This document shows, one piece after another, positions 36,867-44,779 of a stretch of DNA of 64,000 nucleotides; within the stretch, counting starts at the first letter, position 1; each line of letters begins with the position of its first letter. Where the stretch lies: positions 857,001 to 921,000 of the forward strand of contig NZ_OX216966.1 of the NCBI RefSeq assembly GCF_945605565.1, written 5' to 3'. The DNA is from Paenibacillus dendritiformis (GTDB lineage Bacteria; Bacillota; Bacilli; Paenibacillales; Paenibacillaceae). Below the pieces are notes generated by a model. The model was not told where the DNA came from. It saw only the letters and a list, made by a program, of their open reading frames with translations, and searched no databases. Made by a program: the position numbers and the translations under genes.

Positions 36867-38573
36867 ATGAAGCTGACGGAAATTGAAAATACGATAGATC
36901 CAAATGTTTTAGAGCGAGGAGAAGCGTACTGGGAAAATGGTCATATCGTTGCTTTTCGTGAAGTGAAGCCCCGGGTTTACCACGCCGAGGTGGAGGGGGT
37001 CGTGTTTTACAATGTCGAAATTAAGCTTAGTTCGCGCGGGGAAGTCGTCCATACATTCTGTGATTGCCCCTATGACAAAGGCCCCATTTGTAAGCATGTC
37101 GCAGCTGTCCTTTTGGCAATCAGACATGCCTCCCAAAAAAAGAAGGCGGAATCCGATTCTAAAGGCAAGTCTGAAAATAAAAAGAGTATGGCTGACCATT
37201 TGTCCAAGCTCAGTAAGGACGAGTTGGTCGCGCTTCTTGTCCATTTCTCTAACGAAATCACGGAAGTAGAGCAAGCGCTCTCACTGAAATTTATAGACAC
37301 CGGTGAGAAGGAAAGTGAAAACCATTTTAAAAAAATAATTCGTAACTCTATTAAACAAAACTCTGATCGTTCTGGCTTTGTTGCTTATCGGAATGTTCCC
37401 AACGCTGTCACGGGTGCCGAACAAATACTGAAGAAGGCGGAGGAAGCGCTGGATAGCGGAAATTACGTTCGTGCCGCTGAAATTAATTTTTGCATTATGC
37501 ATGAGATGGGAGATTTGCTGCAGATGTGTGATGATTCCAGCGGAATCGTCGGAGGTCTAATTCAGGAATGTTTAAACAATATTCATCGTATATCAGTTCA
37601 GCTAGAAAATAGCTCCTCTAAGGATAGAGCCGTCCTATTTCAACGAGTTCTCAAAGAGGTGCTCCATCCGAATACAAAGGGCTGGAATGAGTGGCAATTG
37701 TCTCTTCTGGAAAGTGCAGGTTATTTGATGGCCGCTTCTGCGGAAAAGGATTTATGGGGTGAGTTGATCGCTAAATTAGAGGCGCATGAAAAAAGTCAAT
37801 CCTTCTCCGGTACTTTTTTTACAGAGCATGCAGCTATACTTCGATACCAAGTCATTCAGAAGTTTGAAGGTGACAGTGTAGCATTGCAATTTTTACAAGA
37901 CCACCTCGACAATCCGCACTTTCGCAAAATGGCGATTGAAGATGCTATCAAGAGACAGGAATTCGATCGAGCGCTGGAGCTTGCCGAGCAAGGAGAACAA
38001 CAAGACGCTGAAAAAGGCTACCGCGGTCTTGTTAAACAATGGGAGGAGTATCGCTTCGAAATTTATGGGCATACTCGTCAAGTGGATCTTCAAAAGAAGC
38101 TTGCAGAGGAATTCGCAGTGTCAGGGGATTATCATTATTATATGATGTTAAAAGAATTATACAGCAGAGATGAATGGGAACAGGCATATGAGAGATTATT
38201 AGCCAAATTGGAAGACGAAGACAACAGGAATTGGCGAACGGAGTCCTTATATACCCGAGTGCTTATTGAAGAGAAGGAAACGGAGAAATTACTGAATTAT
38301 GTCCGAAAGAACAAGCGGACGGTACTGGACTACTATCCATACCTCGTAAGTAAATATGCAGAAGAGGTCTTTGTTTTATTTACACAAACCATATCAGAGG
38401 AAATCGCCCAGGCTTCCAATCGAAAACAATATCAGAAAGGATGCAGAATGATTCGTGATCTCATCAAAGCAGGCGGGGCAGCCCATGCGGAAAAGGTTAT
38501 TGAACAGTTATGCTCCACTTATCCCAATCGGCCTGCTCTTATCGATGAGCTGCGAAAGATTAAACGATTCTGA
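36867..38573 (+). CDS. SWIM zinc-finger domain protein
   Basis: 568 residues. The SWIM motif CDCPYDKGPICKH (C-x-C-x7-C-x-H, about residues 69-81) can bind zinc and usually mediates DNA or protein contact. It is followed by a Lys-rich linker and a long helical repeat-like region to the C-terminus. ATG 36867 (MKLTEIENTIDP) follows AGGTGA; an upstream frame from 36813 has no site. Often found near helicases; no helicase is next to it here. AT-rich codons indicate acquired DNA. Function unknown. Confidence 0.85.
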   Translation: MKLTEIENTIDPNVLERGEAYWENGHIVAFREVKPRVYHAEVEGVVFYNVEIKLSSRGEVVHTFCDCPYDKGPICKHVAAVLLAIRHASQKKKAESDSKGKSENKKSMADHLSKLSKDELVALLVHFSNEITEVEQALSLKFIDTGEKESENHFKKIIRNSIKQNSDRSGFVAYRNVPNAVTGAEQILKKAEEALDSGNYVRAAEINFCIMHEMGDLLQMCDDSSGIVGGLIQECLNNIHRISVQLENSSSKDRAVLFQRVLKEVLHPNTKGWNEWQLSLLESAGYLMAASAEKDLWGELIAKLEAHEKSQSFSGTFFTEHAAILRYQVIQKFEGDSVALQFLQDHLDNPHFRKMAIEDAIKRQEFDRALELAEQGEQQDAEKGYRGLVKQWEEYRFEIYGHTRQVDLQKKLAEEFAVSGDYHYYMMLKELYSRDEWEQAYERLLAKLEDEDNRNWRTESLYTRVLIEEKETEKLLNYVRKNKRTVLDYYPYLVSKYAEEVFVLFTQTISEEIAQASNRKQYQKGCRMIRDLIKAGGAAHAEKVIEQLCSTYPNRPALIDELRKIKRF

Positions 38574-38587
38574 TTCGGGGGATATCC

Positions 38588-38633
38588 AAATGTGATTACA
38601 CCCGTACAAGCCTGTGAGGCGTTGGTCATTCGG
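38588..38633 (+). repeat. Degenerate copy of ssrA internal 3' segment (copy 2)
   Basis: AAATGTGATTACACCCGTAC, AAGCCTGTGAGGCGTT and ATTCGG align with ssrA 32066-32110 (AAACTGTGACTACACCCGTA, GAAGCCTGTGTGGCGTT, CTTCGG), roughly 80% identical by eye. It stops where copy 3 begins, so copies 2 and 3 look like two halves of one ssrA 3'-end duplication. Confidence 0.85.
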
Positions 38634-38686
38634 TATTATTTACATGGCAAAACGGTCTTCGATAAGGAGGCTCTAACATAAACACA

Positions 38687-38714
38687 AGGGACTGCTCCTC
38701 TTTGAGCAGTCCCT
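38687..38714 (-). terminator. Terminator of the duplicated-domain gene
   Basis: AGGGACTGCTC / GAGCAGTCCCT, 11-bp perfect stem, 6-nt loop; on the minus strand followed by TTGTGTTT. Confidence 0.75.
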
Positions 38715-38724
38715 CACAGCTAAT

Positions 38725-39447
38725 TCAAAAAGTTATAGTGGCTCTCCAAGACCCTCCGCCTTGGTTACATGTGTAAGTGCCTGTAACCGTTCTGCCGTCC
38801 CCAGCTATAGTGCCGGTGTAGTCACAGTTATTTCCATCGCTGCTGTTTCTACGCAAAACCTGGACGTTATTGCCGAATAGGTTGATCGTCAATACAGCCG
38901 TAATATCCGGTGCCCCAGGCATAGTCCATCTTGCATCGAAAATGTTGGTGTTTCCCCGGCGCCGCCACACACCATTCCAGCCGCCTTCTTGTTCATACCA
39001 GACCCTGCCCAAATCGATTCTCTCGCGCCGGATGATTGTGGCCGTCCAAGTGCCTCCTCCTCGGATACATCGATAAGTCCCGCTAACCGTACGACCATCT
39101 CTGGAGAGTGTTCCTGTGTAGGCACAGTCATTTCCGTCGCTGCTGTTTTGCCGGAGGACAAAAACAAAATTTCCGAATATATAGATCGTTAAAACAGCTG
39201 TTATAGCCGGAGCTCCAGGCATAGTCCATCTGGCATCGAAGATGTTGCTGTTCCCTCGCCTGCGCCACACCCCGATCCACGGGCCTTCTTGTTCATGCCA
39301 TTCAATGCCCAAATCTTGCTGTCGAAATGGGACACCGGATATGTCGGAAGGATAATCAAGTTGATAATACCCGCCAAATTGACCGTAACCATACGGGTCG
39401 TAACCGGATGGAGCGTAATTGGAATGACCGAAATCGTATCGATACAT
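38725..39447 (-). CDS. Protein of two tandem 100-residue repeats, Tyr/Gly-rich N-terminus
   Basis: 240 residues. Residues 1-44 are rich in Tyr, Gly and Pro, like spore-coat or surface proteins. Residues 45-140 and 145-240 are two close copies of one domain, each with LGxxWxEQEGxWxGVWRRRG, SNIFDARWTMPGAP, ITAVLTIxxFGN, a pair of Cys (NDCAYTG, TYRC) and GGGTWTATI. The alternating pattern suggests a beta-sandwich or barrel with one disulfide per repeat. No signal peptide. ATG 39447 follows AAGGAG. No family recognised; it lies between two halves of an ssrA fossil, so it was probably imported. Confidence 0.8.
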   Translation of the reverse strand: MYRYDFGHSNYAPSGYDPYGYGQFGGYYQLDYPSDISGVPFRQQDLGIEWHEQEGPWIGVWRRRGNSNIFDARWTMPGAPAITAVLTIYIFGNFVFVLRQNSSDGNDCAYTGTLSRDGRTVSGTYRCIRGGGTWTATIIRRERIDLGRVWYEQEGGWNGVWRRRGNTNIFDARWTMPGAPDITAVLTINLFGNNVQVLRRNSSDGNNCDYTGTIAGDGRTVTGTYTCNQGGGSWRATITF

Positions 39448-39700
39448 TGATTATTCTCCTTCGTTGTAACTATTTTGCATTATATTATGTTGGGGATTCG
39501 CCTATGGTACCTACAGCCGCCTATTTTTGGCATTCATACACTTTCAGTCAGGGAACAGAATCAGCGGCAGCAGTAATATCCGGTTAACTTATATTATTTA
39601 TGGTTAATCAGATTAAATATCTGCATGAAGCCACCGAAGCCATGAAACTATCGGTAGTCTAGCCAGCCGATAGCAGAAAGTCTTCTGCTTCAGCGTAAAT
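39448..39700. other. Gene-less island segment
   Basis: Contains no supported gene. Short frames such as MVPTAAYFWHSYTFSQG (from 39505) and VNQIKYLHEATEAMKLSVV (39602-39659) look like protein fragments but cannot be assigned; they fit debris of older insertions. Confidence 0.35.
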
Positions 39701-39769
39701 TTTCGAACAGGTGTTCGAACCCCCCGTCTCTACCATGAAAAACCCGACTGCATGAGGTCGGGTTTTTGC
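39701..39769 (+). repeat. Degenerate copy of ssrA 3' end and terminator (copy 3)
   Basis: TTTCGAACAGGTGTTCGAAC, CTCTACCATGAA and the hairpin AACCCGAC / GTCGGGTT with TTTGC match ssrA 32104-32175 (CTTCGGACAGGGGTTCGAAT, CTCCACCATCAGG, AAGCCGACC / GGTCGGCTT). T-arm and terminator are recognisable. It may still terminate transcription. Confidence 0.85.
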
Positions 39770-39866
39770 TTTACTCCTTCGTATTTTCTGTTAGAATGTT
39801 ATTAAGTTATTACATTAGTAAGGTATAATTTTGTACGCTTGGATCATACTATGAGGAGAGAACATT

Positions 39867-40169
39867 ATGATGAATGGTGTGGTCAATATGGAAAAAGACC
39901 GTGACACAACGAAGAGGACTCGATACGCTCGCAAAATAGGCCGAATGGGCAATAGTTTAGGGATTAGTTTACCAAAGAGACTTGCAGAAAAAATGAATGT
40001 TACACAGGGTGACGAGATTGAATTTTTCGAAAATGACCAGGGAGAAATCGTAATCAAAAAGGTTTGGAAATCGAATTTGCCTGAACATGTGCGGCCTGAA
40101 GTGTTAGAAGCATTTTATGATGTTTTTCATGAGGATAAGGACATATTTAATGACCTAAGGGACCGATAA
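39867..40169 (+). CDS. AbrB/MazE-type antitoxin
   Basis: 100 residues with a swapped-hairpin AbrB DNA-binding domain (KIGRMGNSLGISLPKRLAEK, DEIEFFENDQGEIVIKKV, about residues 23-68) and a C-terminal tail that should wrap the toxin. ATG 39867 follows GAGGAGAG. The next gene begins directly after its stop. Expected to repress its own promoter and neutralise the Doc-type toxin. Confidence 0.88.
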   Translation: MMNGVVNMEKDRDTTKRTRYARKIGRMGNSLGISLPKRLAEKMNVTQGDEIEFFENDQGEIVIKKVWKSNLPEHVRPEVLEAFYDVFHEDKDIFNDLRDR

Positions 40170-40562
40170 ATGGTAAAGTATTTGACCAAAGAAGAAGTGG
40201 TGGCCGGACACTACTTCATGATGAAGCAGATGCGCGATATGGAACAAGCGGGCGTTAAAGATCATCCTCTTCTTGAATCTGCCGTTTATAGGCCGCAGCA
40301 AAGTGTATTTGGCGAGGATGCGTATCCAACATTATTTGAGAAAGCAGCTGCGTTGGTTGATTCTTTGGCTAAAAACCATTGCTTTCATAATGGCAATAAA
40401 CGAACGGCTTATTTATCTGTAAAATCATTCCTTAAAATTAATGGCTATCATCTAAAAATGGAACGGGAATTTGCAGTGAATTTCATGGTAGACATTGTAA
40501 ATGGGAAATATTCTATTGCAGATATGGCTCAAATTTTTGCAGAAAATTGCATCAAAATGTAA
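40170..40562 (+). CDS. Doc-type (Fic-fold) toxin
   Basis: 130 residues. The Fic/Doc motif HCFHNGNKRTA (about residues 70-80) matches HxFx[ND]xNKR; Doc enzymes phosphorylate elongation factor Tu and stop translation. ATG abuts the antitoxin stop (TAAATG), typical of coupled toxin-antitoxin pairs. It lies at the distal end of the ssrA-linked accessory zone, where it would stabilise an integrated element. Confidence 0.9.
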   Translation: MVKYLTKEEVVAGHYFMMKQMRDMEQAGVKDHPLLESAVYRPQQSVFGEDAYPTLFEKAAALVDSLAKNHCFHNGNKRTAYLSVKSFLKINGYHLKMEREFAVNFMVDIVNGKYSIADMAQIFAENCIKM

Positions 40563-40846
40563 GATGGGGCGGCGGGGATATCTAGCTGTAATTATTGCAT
40601 GATCGAACCGGTTATTTCGGAACACTATCGCGAATGGAAGCGACGCAATCATTCCAGAACTCTTTAGATTATTTTGAAAAGGGGTTATATCCCCTGCCAA
40701 TCGCTTGTATGGTACCGTCAATTTCGTCCTCTATGACGCCTTTGGCGGTACTTTTGCGTTCAAAGAATGTTGCCCCTGTACGTTTGCCGATTCCGAACAA
40801 CCAGTGTATTTTACCCAAATTCACCATGCAGCTAATTTGCCCGAAA
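40563..40846. other. Gene-less stretch before the pspA operon
   Basis: No gene with a ribosome binding site. One plus frame (about 40709-40852) reads YGTVNFVLYDAFGGTF and PVYFTQIHHAANLPE, possibly a decayed C-terminus; not assigned. Confidence 0.4.
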
Positions 40847-40873
40847 TGAAACCTCCCTCCCCATTTTCCTGTA
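40847..40873 (+). promoter_or_regulatory. ECF-type (sigma-W-like) promoter of the pspA operon
   Basis: TGAAAC (40847-40852), 17-base spacer, TGTA (40870-40873) resembles the sigma-W pattern TGAAAC-N16-CGTA that drives the homologous ydjFGHI operon in B. subtilis; one -10 base and one spacer base differ. Confidence 0.5.
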
Positions 40874-40913
40874 TTATAAGATAAGATGGAATCTATTCGA
40901 GGGGGAGCTCAGC

Positions 40914-41597
40914 ATGGGAATCTTGTCGAGGTTCAGGGATATTATGGCGAGCAATGTGAATGCTTTATTGGATAAGGCGGAAGACCCGGAGAAGACGATT
41001 GATCAGTATATGCGGAGCTTGCACCAGGACCTGGGCAAGGTGAAGGCGGAGACGGCTTCGGTGCTGGCGGACGAGGGCAGGGCCCGCAGGGCGTTGGATG
41101 AATGCAATGCCGAGATCCGCAAGCTGCAGCGTTACGCGGAGAAGTCCGTGGAAGCCGGCAAGAAAGAGGATGCGCTCAAGTTCCTCGAGAGGAAGGCAGC
41201 GCTGGCAGGGAAGAAGGGTGAATTGCAAACCGCCTATGAATTGGCTTCGGCCAACGCCGCAAAGATGAAGCAAATGCAGGATAAGCTGATATCGGATATC
41301 GGCCGGCTGGAAGCGAGGCATGCGGAGCTGAAAGGAAAGCTGGCGGCTGCCAAAATGAATTCCGGCGGCTCTTCCTTAGGCGATGTCAATTCCTCGTTCG
41401 ATGCCTTGGAAGAGAAGGCGAATCGCGCCTTGGACGAAGCGATGGCCCTGGCCGAGCTTCGGGCAGGAGCGAAGGAAGACGATCTGGATGACCTGATTGC
41501 GCAATTGGAGAAGGATCTGCGCACGAATGCGAATACAACCACCAATGCGGAAGATGAATTGGCTGCACTCAAAGAGAAATTGAACAAGAAGGAATAA
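40914..41597 (+). CDS. pspA: Phage-shock protein A (membrane-stress IM30 family)
   Basis: Peripheral membrane protein that oligomerises on damaged membranes. 227 residues, almost entirely coiled coil; starts with the membrane-binding amphipathic helix MGILSRFRDIMASNVNALLD and family motif DPEKTIDQYMRSL. ATG 40914 follows GAGGGGGAG. First gene of an operon ordered like B. subtilis ydjF-ydjG-ydjH-ydjI, preceded by an ECF-like promoter. Confidence 0.95.
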   Translation: MGILSRFRDIMASNVNALLDKAEDPEKTIDQYMRSLHQDLGKVKAETASVLADEGRARRALDECNAEIRKLQRYAEKSVEAGKKEDALKFLERKAALAGKKGELQTAYELASANAAKMKQMQDKLISDIGRLEARHAELKGKLAAAKMNSGGSSLGDVNSSFDALEEKANRALDEAMALAELRAGAKEDDLDDLIAQLEKDLRTNANTTTNAEDELAALKEKLNKKE

Positions 41598-41624
41598 TGG
41601 CTTCTTTGTAATAGGGGTGAGCAG

Positions 41625-42662
41625 ATGCCGGTTATCGAATATAAATGCCCGAACTGCGGCAGCGGGATGGAGTTCAATGCGGAAACGGGAATGCTAGCCT
41701 GCCGAAGCTGCGGAAGGGAAGACAATATCGAGCAAATTCCCGATCCTTTGACGAAGCAAGTGTTTTCGGAAGAAGATAAGACTAAGGAATATCACTGCAA
41801 CAGCTGCGGAGCCGTCATTATGACGGATGCGGAGACGAGCGCAACCAACTGCAGCTTCTGCGGTTCGGCCGTCGTGCTGGGCGATCGGCTGACCGGGGAA
41901 CTGGCCCCGGCGAAGGTGATTCCTTTTTCCATCAGCAAGGAACAAGCGATGAAGGCTTTCCGCAAATGGTGCCGAGGTGGTCTGGTAACGCCACGCGGGT
42001 TCATGACGGCGGATCGAATCAAAGGAATCACCGGGTTGTATGTGCCGTTTTGGCTGTATGATCTCCATAACGAAGTTGAGGCATATGCCCGCGCCACGAG
42101 ATTAAGCACGTACACTTCGGGAGATTACGAGTATACCAAAACAGATTATTATGACGTATACCGAGAAATCCATCTTGATTATGTAAGGGTGCCGATTGAC
42201 GCATCGAAGAAAATGAATGATGAACTGATGGATAAATTGGAGCCTTTTCCTTATGATAAGCTGGAACGCTTCAAAACGCCGTATCTGGCCGGTTACATTG
42301 CCGAAAAGTACAGCTATAACGAGGAACAGCTATACCCCCGGGTGAAGCATAAGGTAGAAGACTATATCCGCTCTTATATTAAGTCTACGGTGTCGGGATA
42401 TACGACTGTGAACTATACCGATGTCAACATTGATACCGAGCTGGAGCGTGCCGATTATGTCCTGCTTCCGGTATGGATGGTGAACTATGACTACAATAAA
42501 AAGGAGTATACGTTTGCCATGAATGGCCAGACGGGCAAGGTGGTTGGCAAGCCTCCAATTAGCAAGGGAAAAGTGGCCGCATGGTTTGCCGGGATTTCGG
42601 CCGCCTCCTTCCTGATCATGCACGCGGTGTCCTCCTGGGTTTTGGGAGGTGGATTGTGGTGA
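41625..42662 (+). CDS. ydjG: YdjG-like zinc-ribbon membrane protein
   Basis: 345 residues with two zinc ribbons (CPNCGSG...CRSCGRE at 8-32 and CNSCGAV...CSFCGSA at 58-81), a long soluble beta-rich domain and a C-terminal transmembrane helix (about 318-338). In B. subtilis the YdjG-YdjH complex recruits PspA to the membrane. Its stop overlaps the next start (GTGA). Confidence 0.88.
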   Translation: MPVIEYKCPNCGSGMEFNAETGMLACRSCGREDNIEQIPDPLTKQVFSEEDKTKEYHCNSCGAVIMTDAETSATNCSFCGSAVVLGDRLTGELAPAKVIPFSISKEQAMKAFRKWCRGGLVTPRGFMTADRIKGITGLYVPFWLYDLHNEVEAYARATRLSTYTSGDYEYTKTDYYDVYREIHLDYVRVPIDASKKMNDELMDKLEPFPYDKLERFKTPYLAGYIAEKYSYNEEQLYPRVKHKVEDYIRSYIKSTVSGYTTVNYTDVNIDTELERADYVLLPVWMVNYDYNKKEYTFAMNGQTGKVVGKPPISKGKVAAWFAGISAASFLIMHAVSSWVLGGGLW

Positions 42663-43456
42663 GAAGGAAGAGAGCGATCCTCGCCTACCTGTTCTTCTTC
42701 CTCATGATGCTGGCCATTCCGATGGACATCATTGCGGGTGAAGCGGCCGCGACGAACGAAAAGCAGTTGATTTTCGATACAGCGGAGCTGCTTACTTCGC
42801 AGGAGATTGAAGAGCTGAACGCGTTGGCGAATCAATACGGAGCCGAGCGGGAAACAGATTTTATCATTGTTACGATCAACGGCCCGGAAGCTTATGACGT
42901 GAAGGCAATGACGCAGGATTTCTATGATAATTATGGGCCCGGTTACGATAAGCCGCATGGCAATGCCGCCATTTTGATGGTGGACATGACGCATCGGGAA
43001 GTGTACCTGGCCGGATTTTATAAAGCGAAGACCTATCTGGATGATGACAGACTGGACAAAATACGAAGAAAGATATCATCAGATATGTCAGATGGCGAAT
43101 ACAAGCTTGCCTTTCAAAAATATATCCAATTGGCGCATAAATATATGGGATTCCGCCCAGAGGTGAACCCGGACAATCTCTTCTTCAATACGTGGGTGCA
43201 ATTAGGCATCGCGCTGGTCATCGGAGGGAGCGTCGTTACTTTGATGGTCCTTCGTTCGGGCGGCCGGGTTACGGTCAATTCCCGGACTTACGAGAATTCT
43301 AGCACTTCGGGCGTCGTCGCTCGTGAGGACAAGTATCTTCATACCAACACAACGAGACGGAAGATCGAACGGAGCAGCAGCAGCGGCTCAAGCGGCGGAG
43401 GCGGAGGGACTACTTCAGGGGGCCATTCGCATAGCGGCAGCAGAGGATCATTTTAG
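42659..43456 (+). CDS. ydjH: YdjH-like TPM-domain protein
   Basis: 265 residues from GTG 42659, which overlaps the ydjG stop; GGGAGG lies upstream. Signal anchor RAILAYLFFFLMMLAIPMDI, then an extracellular TPM domain (FDTAELLTSQEIEELNALAN; GNAAILMVDMTHREVYLAGF), a second transmembrane helix near residues 183-203 and a cytoplasmic tail ending in Ser/Gly/His-rich repeats. Partner of YdjG in the PspA pathway. Confidence 0.87.
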   Translation: MRRKRAILAYLFFFLMMLAIPMDIIAGEAAATNEKQLIFDTAELLTSQEIEELNALANQYGAERETDFIIVTINGPEAYDVKAMTQDFYDNYGPGYDKPHGNAAILMVDMTHREVYLAGFYKAKTYLDDDRLDKIRRKISSDMSDGEYKLAFQKYIQLAHKYMGFRPEVNPDNLFFNTWVQLGIALVIGGSVVTLMVLRSGGRVTVNSRTYENSSTSGVVAREDKYLHTNTTRRKIERSSSSGSSGGGGGTTSGGHSHSGSRGSF

Positions 43457-43521
43457 AGGCGTCTGCTTTTGATCACGATGAAGAATAGGGGGCAAGACGG
43501 CATCGAATCTTGCATTCACTC

Positions 43522-43655
43522 TTGAAAAGCATATGCTTCCGAAGCATGTTTCCTGCGGAAACATTTTGGCTGCTCATGTAGTCTCGCCTACACTCCGCAG
43601 CTCCTTACAAGTTTTGCGGAGCAAAACTCGCATCGGAAGCATACGCTTCGAGTTC
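43522..43655. mobile_element. MITE-like element with terminal inverted repeats
   Basis: Outer arms AAGCATATGCTTCCGA (43527-43542) and TCGGAAGCATACGCTT (43633-43648) pair at 15 of 16 positions. Inside are hairpins TGTTTCC-TGC-GGAAACA (43548-43564) and GTTTTGC-GGA-GCAAAAC (about 43611-43627). No coding capacity. It sits in the 268-base gap between ydjH and ydjI, where the other junctions are tight, so it looks inserted. Copy number in the genome is unknown. Confidence 0.65.
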
Positions 43656-43724
43656 TTGCAACCTTCTCGGTGCTGAAAACCAGCCTTTTTGAACATAGAT
43701 TTTTATTGAAAGGACGGGATAAGG

Positions 43725-44708
43725 ATGGGATTCTTCAGAAACCAATTTGCGAATGTAGTCGAGTGGGAAGAATTTAGAGACGATATGATTTTTTGGAAGT
43801 GGAGCAATCGGGAGATTAAAAAAGGCTCCAAGTTAATTATCCGCGCCGGACAAGATGCGATTTTCGTAAATAACGGCAAAATCGAAGGGATTTTCAAGGA
43901 TGAAGGGGAGTATAACATTGATTCGGATATCATCCCGTTCCTGTCCACGTTGAAAGGGTTCAAATTCGGCTTCAACAGCGGGATGAGGGTGGAGGTCCTG
44001 TTCGTGAACACGAAGGAGTTCACCGTTCGCTGGGGAACGCAGAACCCGGTTCTGATCCCGTCTCCGCAGCTTCCGGGCGGCATGCCTATTCGCGCCAACG
44101 GCACGTTTAATTTTAAAGTGAATGACTACGTGACGCTGATCGACAAGGTGGCCGGGATGAAGGACAGCTATCTGGTGGAGGATGTGAAAATACGGATTAC
44201 TTCCGTGCTGGATCAGTTGTTAATGAAGTGGATCAGCCGGGAAGGGAAGGACATGTTCAACCTGCAGGCGAATGCTTCCGATATTGCCGCGGGCATCCGC
44301 GAAGATCTGGATATGCAAGTGATGGACAACGGCCTGACGATTACCGGCTTTCAAGTGATGAGCTTCAATTATCCGCAAGAAATTCAAGATATGATTACGA
44401 AGACGGCTTCGCATGAGATGATCGGCAATCTGCAGAAGTACCAGCAGGTGACGATGACGGACGGCATTGCCTCCGGCAAAGTAAAAGGCGGTGGCGCCGC
44501 TTCGGACATGGCAGGCATGATGATGGGAATGAACATCGCCAATGAAATGATGAAAAATATGAATCAAAACCAAAAGCCTTCGGCTGAGACAGCACCTGCC
44601 GCTTCCTCTCCTGCGGAAGGCAATCAAAAGCCGAACTTCTGTCCGAATTGCGGATCCAAAAACGAAGGAGCTAACTTTTGCCCGAATTGCGGTCACAAGC
44701 TCAACTGA
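43725..44708 (+). CDS. ydjI: YdjI-like SPFH-domain protein with zinc ribbon
   Basis: 327 residues: an SPFH/band-7-like domain over the first 240 residues (RAGQDAIFVNNGKIEGIFK near the start), a Met/Gly-rich stretch and a C-terminal zinc ribbon (FCPNCGSKNEGANFCPNCG). Also described as virion-core-protein-like. Last gene of the pspA operon; a flotillin-like scaffold role in membrane stress is likely. Confidence 0.87.
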   Translation: MGFFRNQFANVVEWEEFRDDMIFWKWSNREIKKGSKLIIRAGQDAIFVNNGKIEGIFKDEGEYNIDSDIIPFLSTLKGFKFGFNSGMRVEVLFVNTKEFTVRWGTQNPVLIPSPQLPGGMPIRANGTFNFKVNDYVTLIDKVAGMKDSYLVEDVKIRITSVLDQLLMKWISREGKDMFNLQANASDIAAGIREDLDMQVMDNGLTITGFQVMSFNYPQEIQDMITKTASHEMIGNLQKYQQVTMTDGIASGKVKGGGAASDMAGMMMGMNIANEMMKNMNQNQKPSAETAPAASSPAEGNQKPNFCPNCGSKNEGANFCPNCGHKLN

Positions 44709-44728
44709 CCCGGACAGCCGCCATCCCA

Positions 44729-44756
44729 AAGCCGACCGTGCAAGGTCGGCTTTTTT
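44729..44756 (+). terminator. Terminator of the pspA operon
   Basis: AAGCCGACC / GGTCGGCTT, 6-nt loop, T-run. The stem is the same as in the ssrA terminator, probably because this hairpin type is frequent rather than duplicated. Confidence 0.92.
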
Positions 44757-44779
44757 GGGCTTGGTAACATGAAACGAGA

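Noticed and set aside
32175-40600. Integrase or transposase for the ssrA-linked islands
   Set aside because: No tyrosine or serine recombinase motif was recognised; only small uninterpretable fragments remain.
40595-40849. 84-codon frame upstream of pspA
   Set aside because: No ribosome binding site and low-quality composition; overlaps another frame that looks like gene debris.
44729-44756. Fourth ssrA-derived scar at the pspA operon terminator
   Set aside because: The hairpin stem is the same as the ssrA terminator, but flanking sequence shows no tmRNA similarity, so it is a convergent terminator.
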